DNA of 64,000 nt from contig NC_134276.1 in NCBI RefSeq assembly GCF_949628215.1, positions 59,743,733 through 59,807,732 of the forward strand. The letters are read 5' to 3'. The translations under genes and the position numbers were made by a program. The notes beneath the pieces were generated by a model. That model saw only the letters and a list, made by a program, of their open reading frames with translations. It searched no databases and was not told the DNA's origin. This DNA is from Phalacrocorax aristotelis (lineage: Eukaryota > Chordata > Aves > Suliformes > Phalacrocoracidae). Shown here one piece after another: positions 29,801 through 45,000 of this stretch (position 1 is the stretch's first letter; each line of letters starts with the position of its first letter).

Positions 29801-32800
29801 CTGCTCCGTGGAGGTGCCCGGCTGGACCAGGCACATTTCGTGCTCCTCGGCCGGTTTCGGGGTGCGGGGAGGGAGCGGAGGGGGAGAATCGCGGCACGGA
29901 GAGGTGCCTGGACTCGCTTCTACCCAGTTAAGCCGGGTTTTAAAAGCCTCCTTGCTACCCAGCGGCACAGGCACAGGGACTGTCTTTAATTTTGAGTGGG
30001 GTGAAGGTATATTTCATCTCTGCTCCTCCCGGTAACCTGCTTACTCCCCCAGTGCCCGTGCCTGGGTTTGGGGGGGCCGGGGAGGGGCTTTGCTGCAAGT
30101 CCTTCTTCTTCCACTCCCCGGTTTTTCTTTTTGCCCCGGAGGAGGGTACCCGAGGGCGAGCTGTCGGTGCCCATCATCTCCCCCCGCTCCGTCGCCAGTT
30201 TTTCCCCACGTCATCGGAGTGACGGGTGAGGAAGGGGGAGCGGAACATACCTGCCCGCGTTTATTTATTTTTGGTATGTATAGAGACAAAATTAAAAAGA
30301 TATTACTTTTAAAAGGAAAAAAATAAAGAAAGGAAAGAAAAAGCAAAGCGAAGGATCGTTCGCTTTAGAAAACAGATCAGCCAACTGCCCCCTCTTGTCC
30401 CTCCAAACCATCCCCGCTCCGAGGGGCTCTGGAGCGCTGAGGGGGACAGGCGGCAAGCCCGCAGGGCGCTCCGGAGCACTGCTTGCGCGGCGAGGGCCAG
30501 CTGCAGCCAAGCGGCGCCACTGCGGGTCCCCGGGGCTCACCCCCCCCCCCCACCCCCGGCCTAAGGAATCTCTGACCGCCTGCCGTCGCGGCCCGACGTG
30601 CTCCCCAAAATTGCGGGGGCTTTCACCGCCGGAGAGCCCCCCCGTGCCGGCAGGTCTGGCCGCCGCCCGAAGCCGGTGCCCCGCCGCCCGCTGCCTGCCC
30701 GCACCTGCCCGAGCGCTGCCCGGGGTGCGCGCCCGTTGCCCGCCCGCCGCCGTTCCCGGCGTGCTGCCTGCGCGCTCCCTGCGCGCCCCGGCGCAATGCG
30801 CGGGCAGCAGGGCCGTGAGGCGCAGCGTCGGGGCGCGGGGGTTTCCCCGATTTGGACAAACTACACTGGCTAGGATGGAGGGTTGCGGGTCGTGTCCCCC
30901 CCCGAAAATCCAAAAACAGTGTGGAGAGCGAGGTTCTCGTTTTCAGCCCTTAAATAAAAGCCCGGGACTTGGCAAAGAGAGCGAAGAAATCCGCGCAGGG
31001 CCCGTTCCGCGCGTGGAGGCTGCCGGAACCGCCCGAACGCGCTTGGCTAACGCGGTTCCTAAGGCGGGATGTCCCTCGGAAGGCTGCGGGGCCCCCCTCC
31101 GCCCGCGCTCCCCAAACCCAGAGGGCAACGCCGCTGCACCCCGTGCCCGGCAGCCCGCCCGGCCCCGCCACCCCCGGCCCCCTTGTGAGCCTCTTTCCCG
31201 CACGCCCGTCGGGGGTCGGACCCCGCACCCCCCTCCCCTCTTCCTGCACAGCAGCGGCGCGGGTGCCCCGAGGAATTTGGGGTGTCCGCAGCAGATGGGC
31301 TTTCGGTCCAGGGAGAGGGGGCCGTATCCTGCTCCCCAACCCCCTCCCCGTTTCACCCGGCCCGTGCCTTTCCTCGAATGGGCTTGTAACGACGTGGCGC
31401 GACACCCCCACGTCTCCTTTCGCCGCGGTGCTTCGTGCGCAAGGCTCGGGTGGGGACGGGCTCAGCGGGGAGTCGGATGATCCGCGTCCAGCCCACGCCG
31501 GCCGGCTGCCGCCCGAGAAATAGGGACCTGACCCTTCTAGGCGGGTGTTTAACAAAAAAGGGGTACCTGCCTTTAATTAAAAGCACCGAGGAGTCACTGA
31601 GGCAAGGGGAACCCGAGTGGGGCTCTCGGGGCTGAAGGAGGTTTGACTGACAAGTCCTTCGGGCGGCTCCCGCTCGCCCTGAGGCTCCCTGTTTCTGCGG
31701 TGTCGGGGAGAATGAATGGCAAAGGCCAGAGACGGCTCTCGCCCCGCACCCCGATGAACGTAATTTTGCAACGCGACGAAGCGCTTCATTTTATTTTGAG
31801 TTTGTTTTTTTTGATTGTTTTTCTGCCGGTTTGTGTCGTGTCCCGTCCCGCTACCCCCCCGGACCCGGGGATCACTGGAAGCGGCTCCCCTCGTCAGGTT
31901 ACGAACGGGATGGGCGTCCTGGCACTTCCAGGCTTTGGTCACCGAGCCCGGTGACAGGCAGCCCCGCAGGCAGGGGACCAGCGCCCGCAGAGCGCCCAGA
32001 CTCCGCGGCGAGGGGCGCGGAGCCTCCCCCGGAGCTGCCGTCCGTCCCGTCCCGTCCCGTCCCGTCCCTTGCTTCTTCCGCGGCGGGGAGAGCGGGGTCC
32101 ACCCTCCCCACCTCGGCCGTGCGACCTGCCGCCCTGAATTTCCTGCGGGGCGAGACGCGGGACTCCCACCGGCGGTGCCACCGAGTGATGGGTGCCTGAC
32201 CCCACTCCGGGGCACCGGGGCGTTTCGGGTCACGTTTCCCCGTGCCCGGCCATCCCGGTATTTCGGCAAACACCCCACCCGTGGCGACCTTTAAAGGTCC
32301 ACCACGGTGGGGACGGACGGTGCCCTTGGGCTTTCGGGGAGGCTGTCACCGCCGCCGGGGCGACTCCGGCAACGAGGGGGAAAATCCCAGGGGGGTTGCC
32401 CGGCAGCAGTTCTCGGGAGGGACACGCGGGGCACACGAACACGCACGCTGTGCCATCACTTTGTGAAATGTGCCTGCCGGGCTCCGGAGCCTCCGGGTAA
32501 CCTCCCCCCCCCATCCCGCCCCCGGTTAATCCCGGCCGCTCGCCCCTTCCAGCTCTCGTAGAGGGAGGGAGATGAGCAAGCAGGGCTGCGGCTCCCCCCC
32601 GGTTCCTGGCATCCCCCTGGGACCCTTCCCCAGTGCCCCCGGTGCTGGGAGCTTCTCGGGGCGCCTGGCCCCCGCCGCACGTCCGCCTGGGGTCACGTAC
32701 GCGCCGTCGGAAGAACCTCCGGGAGGTCCCACGGTGCACCCCGCCTCGGGGGGGGGTGGGTGGAAGAGGGGGTGGGAATGTGTGTGTGTGTACGTTTGCA

Positions 32801-33020
32801 AACACGGCGCCAAGAAGCAGGGCGGAGCGGGCGGGAGCTGCCGAGCTGGGGGCGTCGGGGGTTCAGCCCCGCTCCCTGGGCACGGTCAGGGTGAGGGGCG
32901 GCCCGGCGGCTGGAGCCCGGGGCGCCACGGAAACCAAAACATCTATAGCATACCTCTGAAGCAGCGAGAGAAGTGGAGAAGCTGTCTTTGTTCCACTATT
33001 ATTATTTTTTTGGGGGGTGG

Positions 33021-36000
33021 GGGCGCATAGGTAACATTCACGAGCCCTTCCACATTAACACCCTTTTTACTTATGGTTTATGTTTTTGAGGCTTTCCAAG
33101 GGCACCCACGCGGGAGCAACCCACGCAGCGTGGAAGCCCCTCCGCTGCCAGCTCAGCAGAGGCTCTCCGCGGCCCAGCCTGCCGCACTGGCTCCGGTTCT
33201 GGCTTGTTGGCCCTACCCGCCTTAAAATACCCAAAGAAACCCACACCTGCTGAAGACACAAGTGAGATTAAAAAACGATGCCCTACTGCACAAAAGGTGC
33301 TGTGAAAGGTAACAGTAAGCTGGTGTTGGAATGGCTACATAGAAAAACCCATTTTCTTTGTCTGTGCAGCAGCAAGGTTTTCTTTCCAGCAAAGGGAGTA
33401 ACAAGCAGCAAGGGCAGAAGATGAGGTGAAGGTGCAAAGAAAGAGCCTCAGGTTCTTGCTTCCCAAGCAAAACCAACCAACTGCCACTACCAGCCAAAAG
33501 AAATATCATATATTTTATTTGCCTTCCATGGACTTGTATATTTAGCACATCTTTTATTGTCCCACTGTGCTTCCAGAAAGTTGCTATACCTTAGCCTGAA
33601 ATCACAGGCTGCAGCATGAGATTTTGGCAACCTCCCTTCTGCTACAGCTGGTAAAAGGGATTTAGCCTCCGGCAGAATTCATTCATCCTAACACTCATGC
33701 CAGACACTGAGTGACTAAATCAGCTGTTGGGGTGGCTCCTTGTGCAGCTGAAATGATCAACTCCCATGTGCAGTCCACTAGAGATATCACCACCTAAGCC
33801 AGAATGACACTGACGTACCAAAACCCCAGCCAATTACATTAAGCAATGATTACATCACATACAGCTCACATCAGTTTTGCTATTAGCAAAGAAGAGCGGA
33901 AGCTATGCCAGAGAATGAAACAGCAAAAAATCTGGGTTTCACCCAAGTTATAGGCTTGAGCATTGAAATTAATGGGTGTCTTAATCTTTCATCCTAATTT
34001 CTGCAGGAGATGAAGCAACATAAATCATGTAAGGGATTTTTGTCTTTAAAATATGTTCCTTTAATACCCTCAAATAATAATAATCCTTAAATGCAATATG
34101 TCTTGCCTTCACGGGGTTTAAGTGGATTTTAAATAATTCCTAGACCTTGCACAGTCCCTTTTGGGTAAATACCTTTTATCCTCTGTACCTGCATGTATTT
34201 TGCTAAGCCAGTCTCGTGGTGGGGTGCGTTAGAAATATCCAGATCGGCAACACCAACATCTGTGGTACTATCAGGAGTTGCTGAAGAGATAATTGTGGTA
34301 GCAAGAGTAGCAAGAAGAGATGAACTTCAAGAGCAAACAGGCTGTTTTAATTCAATCTTCCAGAATGGGAAAGACAAATAGAGACACCCCAGCAGAATTG
34401 TTTTCAAAGACTTTTTTTCTATGAAATCTCAATGACGTTATGGGCATATCCCATTTGCTTGAGAATATTTACTTTTCTGCTGGTTATGTGAGAGTCTTTG
34501 ATGTTTGCTCAGCTGACCCATCCTGATTTCTTGCCCTTTGCTGCCTGTAGGCACACCTTTTGTCACTGCATGCCTACATGCTTTATATCCAACCTCCATA
34601 TGGATTAGAGTTGTCTCTTGGGCAAGCTGGACAAAATGAAGCCTCCAGGTTTATTTCAGCTGATTCAAACTGCTGCCAAGGCAAGGGCCACACTCTGTAT
34701 CTCAGGCAGAGTTTTAAAAGTCTCATGGGCATAGATCTAGCAAAGAACAGATCAGAACACTCATTTGCCATTTATTTCCAGAAGGTATTTTTGCATCTTC
34801 TTAAGGTTGAATTTTATGAAGACTCACCCCATCAAATCCTACCCCCAAGCTGCAGTTTGATTTTATGCATGTCTGCGAGTCAGTTTGCCTTCTACAAAAA
34901 AAAAAACCAACCAAAACACAAAAAAACGCCCAAAACCAAACCCCCATGGTTTTAAATCAAGTATGATTGAATGCTTGATTGTGATCATCGTGAAAGGGAC
35001 CTGGAGTTTAGCAGAGAAGCAGACAATCAACCTTTTTTTTTTTATTTTCAGGATATGTCTTAGAAAATGGAAATGTTTCTATAGAACAAGGACATTTGAG
35101 CTTTTTTAGCAATCTATATAAACCACTGAATTTTGTAAGACTAATTCAGCTCTGTGCAAGATTGTCCTTGGAGAGATATCCTCATTCCTAGTATGCAAAA
35201 GAAAACTGGATTTTAGGCTTCTGTATCCATAGAATTAACAGATTAGTAAATAAATATAAATCTTCAACCAGTTCTTCCAAGCAGATGCCCAAACCATGGT
35301 GAGCACCGTGAGAGGTGGTCCTGCTTGCTAGGTTTGTAGGCAGCCTCCACTGAAGAAGCCAGGTACCAGCTGGGGATGAAGAGTGACCGGCTTTCTCTCC
35401 CCAGGAGGTGGTTTCCTCAGGTCAGGATTAAGGAAAGTAGCAGGGCAGGTTGGAGTGTCTTGCAGGACTGTCAATCCGACACCTTTCAAGAACAGTAGAT
35501 TCACACCCACAAAACTATAAATAAGGAAAAATCTGTGCTAACTGCAGCGTATCAGCAGAAAAACTACTATGTGCCTCTAGAAAAAGAAAAATCATCTGTC
35601 TATTTGGGAAAAATAAAAAGCATATGCTTGAAGGTGTTATCATATAAACACTTGAACTTTTCCAGCATGCAAATAAATTGACTTGTCACTCAACATAGTT
35701 TCTATATACTGAAATTTAAAGTAATTAGAGGACAGCTGCTGGGCTCCATTCAGAAATATTTGTTTTATTTTTATAACACTCAGGATATTTTCTGTAATTT
35801 CAGAGGTATTATATTTCAACTTGCTACAGTTAATGTAACAGAAAATTCTGTAGTCGTTATTGACTGCAACTGCCAACATACAATTTGAGAATTGAAGTCC
35901 AGTATGGAAAACTGGCGATGGATATTGGAAACAGTTTGTGCTCACACTTCACCTTACAACCGATGTTTAGACCTAGTTGGTTTTTGAGGAGTTACAAGGG

Positions 36001-39000
36001 GACGCACAAGCTGGTTTCAGAGCAAAGCAAACGGTCCACCGACGTTTGTCACAGACACACACTGTGGCCTGCAGTCAGAGGCACGAGGAGGCTGGGTGGG
36101 TCTGCAAGTTTAGGCTGGTTTGGTCTGACAGGAACAGGTAACTGGAATTTAAAGGTTATGATGATAGATTTGGTAATACTTGACGACATTCAATATACGC
36201 TCCTGCATTGGTGTGACTACTCATTTCTCATTAGGGACAGAATTTTCTCATTACTAAACTGGCCTGCACCATCCAGAAGTGCTCTTGCTTTCCCTGCAGG
36301 CTGAAACAAAGTGCTGCCCTGGGGAGGAAGAGGGTGGGGGTAACTAACTCCCAGTTCTCTTTGCTTGGGGCCCTCTGGTGCTGTGCCAAGCACAGGCTGA
36401 TGAGGTCTGCAGCACAGTCCTGTCCCAGTGCTGGTCAGGGGCTTGGCTCTTCCATGCAAAACAGCTTGATGCTGTCTTTGCAGCTTTGCCTCCGTATGAT
36501 CTATTTTTCTTTTAGTTTCTGTAGAGATACAGAGGCTGAGGCTTACGACTGGAATTGTAGGGGACCCTAAAGAAATCTCGGTGCAAGAGGAATCTGCCTG
36601 TTTCCATCAGGCATAGCATCACCTGATCATGGAGTTTAAAAGGGACCCGAGCATCTGTGTTTCCAGTGACATTGGGACTCACGGCATTTTCTACAACACT
36701 GAGGAGACCAGACAAATTCCACCTACATGCTTTTGTCCTTGCCTAAAGTTTTCCTGAAGCTGTAACTGGAGAAACATTTAACTTTTTCTTGCCAAGGAGG
36801 TTGGGAGCAGCACATGGCTCTTGTCCCACTGGTAGCCAGAGATCAGTACCTTTCCTGTCCACTCCCCAGGGACCTTTTGGGTGCCCAAGCCTGAGCGTCC
36901 CCTAATTAGCAGGATATAATAAGCCGTACTCATCTGGCAGCATCTGACTGCACTGATCCTACAGAAATTGCTGTGCTGTGGCTGCTGATGGAAAAATTGT
37001 GAGGCTTTGGATGCAGAGTCAGGGTCCCCAAGCACGCTGTGTCATGAACCTGCTTTGCTGTGCGGGGTTTCCCCCTGGAAATCCAAAAACACTTACACTG
37101 GAGAGATGCTCAGTCATCTCTCAGGAACATGGGTGATCGGTCATTTAAAAGCTGGGCACTGCCTGTAGTGAAATAATAGAGCCCTTCTCCTCTGATGGCA
37201 GCAGATAATCCCTTTGAAGCCACTGGATCCTTGGAGTTAGGTTAAATCTCCCCCTCTCAAAGATACAGTTAACCTCAAAGATATCAATTCTTTGGGAATC
37301 TGTTAGGGCGTTTTTGTTTTCCAACATTTACAACGATTTCCAGTATTTCCTTTCTGGTATCTGAAATTTGACTGTGTCTAAGCTAAACAAAATCTATTTT
37401 AATTTATAGATATATACTTTAAAAACTATGAAACGCTACTGTCCTCCCGAACCAGCTATAGCTACACTCAGGGATATGGAGCAGAGAGCAGAAGCAGCTG
37501 AGTCAGGCACACAGATTGCCTTTCTTTCCATACTTTAAGGGGCAAGCACTACAGACAATCCAGATGCCCAGTTCATGCAGAACAATATGAAATTATCAAC
37601 CTTTGGTAGAACTGACAAATAGTATCACCCCCCTGATTTATTGCAGTGAGGTCTCCTCACTCTCCTGCTTTGAGGTTGAATGAGACACCCCAAATGAAGC
37701 CCGGGGCCTCATGGTTGTGTAACACTTCCCATAGTTGATGGGATACACGAACAGCAGAGCAGCTTACCCGGCTTTATGAGTGCAATATTTCAGTTTTAAT
37801 GCCTGTAGTCTCAACCCCATAGTCTCCGTATTTTACAGGGTTTTGGGAACATTGATGAGAAAACACACATTGCTGTGATTCTTAAGGCAATGAACATATA
37901 ACCCGCCTCACGCCTGAAATCTGACATGTATTGCGTACGCTTAGCTTGTTCGTATACAGTTTATACAGTAAACACAGCAGCAGATGATTACGGGTGTCTA
38001 TTATACTTAAGGTTGCCAAATATTTTTGAGTTAATCATCTTCTTTCCTGTTTTCATGTGATCAATTTTCTTAAAAAAATATTCTGTGGCTTCAAGTTTCC
38101 TCTCTGCGGTTTTTGCCCCTAAATGATTTTCCTACGTCTTTTTTTTTTTTTTTTTTACAATGTTCTTTCATCCACTTTTGAAGTGGTGATGGTTAAAAAA
38201 AAAGAACAAAAATGTTTCCACATAGACTAAACCTCCCAAATTATGAGAGTCACAGCAAAGTTAACATGGACATAGCCTGCATCAAAGGCCAGTGTCCTCC
38301 GGTCAGATTTTGATTAATTTTTTCACTGATTTTGACTGTTTTGTAGTAGGAATCTTTCATTTTGGGAAAGAAATTTAAGAAATTTGACTGGAAAGGCAGA
38401 TACTTAGCATAGGTTGTCCTCAGTCTGAAGCCTCCAGATATATTATGCTCATTAAGTGTCCCATTCCTCTGTCTGCATTTTTGTTTCTAAGAAGCAGAGC
38501 TCATACCCTCTTTAGGATGAATAACTTGGGAAGAAGGAATTTACAAGCTCCACAAGTTTATTGGTTCCAGATTTCTTTCCTTTCTTTTTTTTCCCTCCAC
38601 ACATAATTTGAGATGCCTTTTCCTTAAAAGTTTAGATAAATATGTTGAAAACATTAATGCATCATGAAGGTCAAAAGAGTAAGCATTCAGAAGTCAGCCA
38701 ACTTCAAGAATTATTGCAGCGAGATTTGCATGATCCATATCCATCTCAGAAGACATAGCATCAAGGACAGCTACAAACTTGCTCCAGCATTTCAATGTGG
38801 TTTCTGAGCTGCCTAAAGAGTTTGTATCATGTTTAATTCTTTGCTCAGACATAAACTAGAGAGAAAAGATTTTACCATGTTATCAAAAATGAACGTGAAG
38901 CTCTCCTGATCAGGGTAGAAAAGACATGCATAAAATTGAATTAACAGCACCCTGTTACTGTAAGTCTGGTATTTTCAGGTATGTTCTCAGCCATCTAGAG

Positions 39001-42000
39001 GCAAGCTATTACTTGTCACAGTCACATAAACAATTTCAGAAAAATAAACAGAACTGCTCCACACAGCAAACTAGCTTCAGGGAAAAACAACCAGCAGTGT
39101 TACCTTATAACAACAGCTTCTAGGTATATGTTTCCAGTTATGTTTGTCTCTATAGATCAGTTCTGTTAAGCTGAAACTACACACCAGTTCTACTGACCAG
39201 GACAGGTTGGGAGAGACTTCACAATTTCTTTTGAATGAGAAGCATGGCTACCCTTCCCTCTTCTCAGTTTAGGGACTTCCAGGACAGCAAAGCCAGGCCA
39301 GCTGTGAGGAATTAATTAATTCTTCCTATTGCAAGCAGCTGAGGAGCTGGGCTGCAATATAGCTTTTTAAAAGGGTGATTAAGCTCTATTTTCTCTCTAA
39401 CCCTTATTTTCTAAGAAAGTGAAGGTTGGGATGGGTAAATGCCTGGTATAGTTGTGGGCAAAGCAAAACTAAACTTGGTTTTGGGGTGAATCTGGGAATT
39501 ACAATTGCTCCATGTTTTCTCAGTCTTAAACCAGGACTAAATCCTGACTCCTGATGTGCCTGAGAAAGCTCTGGTGAAGAGCAACAATAGCAGCAGGAGA
39601 GAGAAGCAGACTGGCTGCTAAAATCAGGAAGGGTGAAGAGTATTTATTTCCATGACAGACATCACCTGGCAGTTATTGTGAGTAGCAACATGAGAGGTAG
39701 GTACTGGGATGTGGTGGTAGAAATCCTTCTTTCTCTGAAGAAATAGCTGGAACTACTAACTAAGGAAAAAGCTATGGTTACAACTATTTTTTTCAAACAC
39801 ACCACAAAAGTTGATATTACTGGGCAAACTTGTCTCAGATCATCAATAGGCCCATCTGCCTAGGAAGCTGGTTGCTTTAACCAACTCTCAAATTAAAAAT
39901 AATTTTCTGCCTTTTGTAGTGCCTTTTGCTAAGACTCAGTCTTGAACAAAAAGAAGCCAGTACAGATTTTCTATCGAGATTTTTTTATTTGCCCACTCCA
40001 CAGCTGCAGTACTAAGATATTATTTAACTGCAGTTCTTCATCATTTCTGGTATCATCATTCAGATCTTCCAAGAACCATCTAATGCTTTTTCCATATCTA
40101 TTAGAAAGCAACTTCAGGCAGCGGAACATCGCAGCATTCAGATGTCTTTTTCCAGATATCATTTGCATTACCTGCGAGTAAGGACCGAGAAATAGGCATT
40201 TGTGTCTTCTTCAACTCTCTTTATACCTGAATGAAATTACATTTCTTATTTGACTGCATGTTTTACTTTTTAATCACTTTTCCCCCTTTTCAACAATTAG
40301 ATGAGGATAAAGGAAAAGGCAAAGTTAATTATGTGAAGCAAAAGCAGTGCAGCTTAAAGACACATCTCTATACATAGCAGGTTTTAAAAGAAAAGTTAAT
40401 TTAATCAAATAGCTTACAAAATAATAAATGAAATACAATGCAGCTTGGAATATGCTGCTGATAGAGAGATCAACTGTTCTCCCTCACAGATTTAATTAAC
40501 ATGTTCACAGTACCTTAAAAATTATGAAACCCTTACGCTGCATCTACAAAGCCTACTGCAAGGTGTAGTAAGGAGAAAAAAAAAAGGAGGCTACTAGAGA
40601 AAATCCACCCCTTGGGGAATCTTCTAAGGAGGCAGGAGCTCCTCTCCTTCCAAGAACCAGTGTCCTTGGGGATCACATAGCACTCGGTGCCAAATGTTTT
40701 AAGGTCACCACACCCCACCTGGCAATGGGTTTGGCAGTGGGAGCAGGGTGAGCTGGCTGCCGTGTTTCTGAATGCAGCACGGTTCTGACAGCCCTGATGT
40801 GATCCAGAAGGGCACCTTATTGCTTCTTGAGTAAGTTTCACAGGCAGATTAGGTTCCTGGTCACACAGGGGTGTTCCCAAAAAAATGGAGCAAAATGCTT
40901 AAGATGAAATGCTCAAATTCAAAAGACAACTTACCAGACCCCAAATATTGGTCAGCACAGCTGGGTCAGCCCTAATCCCTGATTAGGGCTTCATCAGCCT
41001 GATTTGCTCTGAATTGAGAGGTTTAATTTGTTTTCAGAGGCAGTCTGAGTGGTAAGGGAGAAATTTTAAGTGAGGTGGGCTGAGAGCTGTTGTAGGGTTG
41101 AGGGGTACAGCATGACTGTCCTGGGGAGCCTTGTAAGTGGAGAGTGGCTGAGTGGGGGCCACATCCTCTACTCCTGGGTTGCGGCAGAGGCAGGAATGCA
41201 AGAGTTATGAGGCCAGAAGGAAGGCAGGCAAGAAGAAACATCAAATAAAAGCCTAGGGGGTAGGGCAGTCAGCCAGAAGAGGGAAGACACCTAGCCAAAT
41301 ACATAAATAATCCTGGGAAGCCAGAGCAGAACTCAATAACTCCCCAGTGCCTGCAAGCCTGTGGTTAAGGAGCTGAGACTGGATCTTCTGAGGCAAAGGA
41401 CAGCCTATAGTCTAGTGTCCCCTCACTTTGATTATGTTTTTGTGTGGCAATATGTGCTCTTGTGTGCAATAAGTGTGTTCAAGGGTCATCTAGCACACTG
41501 GTGACATCAGGAGAAGGACACAATATGTTTTGCAGTTAGGGCTTTTTCACATGACTTTTTAGATTAAGGCACATTAATCACATCCAAATCCTATGCTGAA
41601 GTGCTTTTCTGAACCTCACCTCGGTATGTGTATAGTTGAGGTGTACATGTGTATTTGGAGTACATGTTTGGAGACAGAATAAATCGGGTGCCTGCCTTGG
41701 GCAAGAGGCTGCAAGCCCTGCTGTGACATCTGTGTCCCATTCTCACCTATTAAACATGACGTTGCAGTTTGGGTGCTAGTCCAGGTCATGGTTCCTTCTG
41801 CAGGGCAACAGCAACCAGCTTATGGTAGCTTCTCCAACTGGTTAGGAACTATAGCCAAGCTATAGGCTGAAATCATCATTCCAGATCAGTGAGGTACTCT
41901 GGCCATCCCCTGAAGAAGGCAGCCTCCAGCCATCCTGACCACCTTGCATAGCGATCCAGCTGAAGAACAATTCTTTACTGATATCGCATACTTGTGCCAT

Positions 42001-45000
42001 TTGTATCCCCAGTGCAATGATGTAGTAAATAATTCCGGTTTAGCCTTATTACATAGCATATCTGACAAGCAGAGGCCAACATATACTTTAGGAATCAGAT
42101 CCAAAAGAGAATATTTAGCCTCCATACTGAGAGTTTCTCAGATTCAGCAAACTTACCTTCTTTAATTTAACATGGTGTTAAATACAGAATGTACTCAGCT
42201 AAGAACCTGGTGCATAAACACCTGTGAAGAGGTAAGCAGTAGGTTGTAGCTACTCGAAAAAGCCTTGTCATAGACATACTGTAATTTATGGTAGGGGAAA
42301 ATACAGCCATAACACATTCAAATAAAATATTCATTCTGCAGTTGGCGGGAGGGGGTATTCTTTCTTTTTTTCTAAACCAGTATGGATAAATGCCAATATT
42401 CCATATCTGCCTCTTATAGATGAATGGACTTAAGAAAAAATAATTTCCAGAAAGGTTGAAAACCCTGCTACTTTTAACTCCAAAGAGTCAGTAGTTGTGG
42501 TCTTCAGACCTTAGCCAGGCATATGCTGAAAGGCAACCAAATGTTTACATTTAAGACATTTCCAAACATGCCAAGTTTAGTATCTCTTCCTGTAATGACA
42601 TTGTGTCACAAAAAGCAAAGAATATCCACATGAGGAAAAAAGAAAAATGACTGAAATGTCAATGAACAGATTTATCTGCTGCAAGAGGGTGATACATCAC
42701 TGAATATCTGTCCCAGAAAAGAGGTGGAGGCAAAAACCATAAAAATGGCAATACAATACTCTGTCATCAACAGGAAGCTACTATCTCACTAACTGTGAGA
42801 AAGTTTGCAAAAGCAATTAAGAGATCAAATGTGGAAAGTAGTAAGAAAAACACAGTGTAAGCATATTTTATGGAACAAAGATCTTATTGCCATAATGTCC
42901 TTAAAAATTGTAATACTCTGAAAGCAATAAATGTTTTAGATACATTAACCTGGACCTTCAATAAGTTTTAAAATAAATTTAGAGGCTTATGCAGGCTACA
43001 AAAAGTCTGTAAAACAATAGTAGTAAGTGTATTGGGGAAAAAAACCCTGCCATAATTTTCTGCAATAACACAATATTGGCCCATGCCACGTCCTGATGCT
43101 GTTTCACATGGGGCATACTCACTGAAGTTAATGGGAATTATGGTGGATTAATGGAAGGATGGGCCCCAAATTAGATCTACAGGGGGACTTACAAAGAGGA
43201 AAAGGCCATTTGTAAAGGAATCAGAGCTGAGACACATTTAATTCTCTGTGTAAGCAACATGAAGTTAGCTTGTGTAACACGTTTCAAGTCCAGAAGGAGC
43301 AGAAATAGTGAGCAACTTTGCTGACAAGAGTAAGATCTGATACAGACAAGCACGGAAGATGCTGCATAGTGGTTTTTAAAATTGATGTCTACCAAACAGT
43401 AATGAGCTAAAGCATAAAAGTCACGATCTAGTCCTGTAAGGTGTTACAAATAGACGTGAACCTTCACTCGTTTTCCATATGAGTCAGTGGTCAGGGTGCT
43501 CAGCATTTCGGAGAAGCACTCGGAACCCCGCATGGCTGCACCCTAACCATGCACCCTGCTGTGGGGCAGGTAACACAGCACTGCCCCACAGCCCTGGACA
43601 CCTCAATGTGGTCTTCAGGAGACACGGCCATTCCCCATGCAGGTGACATCTGTGTCAGCCTGCTCTTTCTCAGCACAGATGAAGAACAACAGTTCACTCT
43701 TCTGCACAAGCTACAATTTTCAAGGCTTGGCAGGTCAGCCAGATCTCAGCTGACCTCCCCTGGACCACTCACAGATACTTTTCAATAAAAAACTATTCTG
43801 TCAAGTGTTATCCTCTTAACTCCCAGCCCTTTTGTCCATAGGATAGGAGAAAAACAGCTTGCCTTTTTTTTTAAGAAAAAGAAGAGTATTTTTCAATGTC
43901 TTGAGCCTCAAAGATTGCTGCATGTCTTGATTAAAAATCCAATAAAAACTGCCTTTGAGCAGACTGTTAGAAAGCGTATTTTTGAGTGGAATAGACCAGG
44001 AAGTTGTATCGACTAAAAGGTGGCGATAACATGAGCTATAGCTCTGCTACATCACCTGTAATAACCCATTATTGACGTTTGGTCTTTGAAAACATATTTT
44101 CTTGTGCACTTTAGGCTAGAAATGTGGACTACAAACAACATTTAATGAAGACTGGAGACAATACTATTCCTTCAGTAATGCAAATAAGAATGGTTGAGGA
44201 AATAAAACATCCAGGTTTAGAGAAGAGTATAGTGAACTTAATATTTTTTAAAAAATGTCAACTTGACCTCAGTCAGCTTCTCAGAAGTCCTCAAGGCATC
44301 AGAATCCATGCAAAATTTAAGATTTGTGACCAGAAATTATGAGGCATATGATCTTTGGCCCTTGCAAGGGTTTGGTTCCTAGGTTATGAGCACCATGGTT
44401 TCAGAGATAATGAAACATGTATATCACACCAGTAGACAACGTTTGAAGAATAGGGTGAAAAAAAAGTGGAAAAGAAAACAGACATCAAAAGAAACTGCAG
44501 CTCCATATGGTGGAAAACTACTTGGATACACAGGAACTGTCTGTATAATCATGTCTGTGAACATAATCACAAAGGTAAAAAGGAGAAATTTCACTTTTTT
44601 CCCCAAACTCCCATTCAGAAGGTACAGTACACGCTCGGCGTGGGAAACTGCAGTTGTTTTTGGGATGGTTATGTTCAGGTCAGATTGATGGATGCTCCTC
44701 ATTTAGGGTTGTTGCAAAAAACAGGTGTTTTGTGGGGTGCAGCAGGAGGGGGGCTGTCCCATGAGGGGGACAGGGAGTGGGGTGTTCCAGGGAGCCCAGG
44801 GCTGGCTGTGACCTCTGATGGGTGCCATCCCATGTGCTCAGCCAGAGTGGTAACAAGGCCACCGAAAGCCCCTGTCGCTTTTGGGAAGCAGTGAGCCCAT
44901 GAGGCAAGTTGTCACTGTGCTCGGCCCAGCCCTGGATGGAGACAACACAGAGATGGGGCTGGGCTGGGGCATGGCTGGGCCAAAACATGGTCCAGTGACC

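Larger units (their letters stand above)
23101..33020. other. GC-rich DNA downstream of ZIC2, no gene supported
   Basis: Ten kilobases of CpG-rich DNA with many long but unrecognisable open frames (for example 24204-25298 minus and 30395-31480 plus), as expected when stop codons are rare. AT-rich islands at 24365-24455, 25683-25745, 27860-28190 and 28970-29800 interrupt it. Simple tracts include A runs at 23251-23290, T runs near 26530-26610, a G/T-rich tract at 28485-28570 and five CCCGT units at about 32040-32068. A non-coding RNA gene could exist but I see no splice-bounded conserved frame. Confidence 0.6.

Noticed and set aside
30395-31480. 361-codon plus-strand frame
   Set aside because: Same reason: compositional open frame in CpG-rich DNA with overlapping frames of similar length on both strands.
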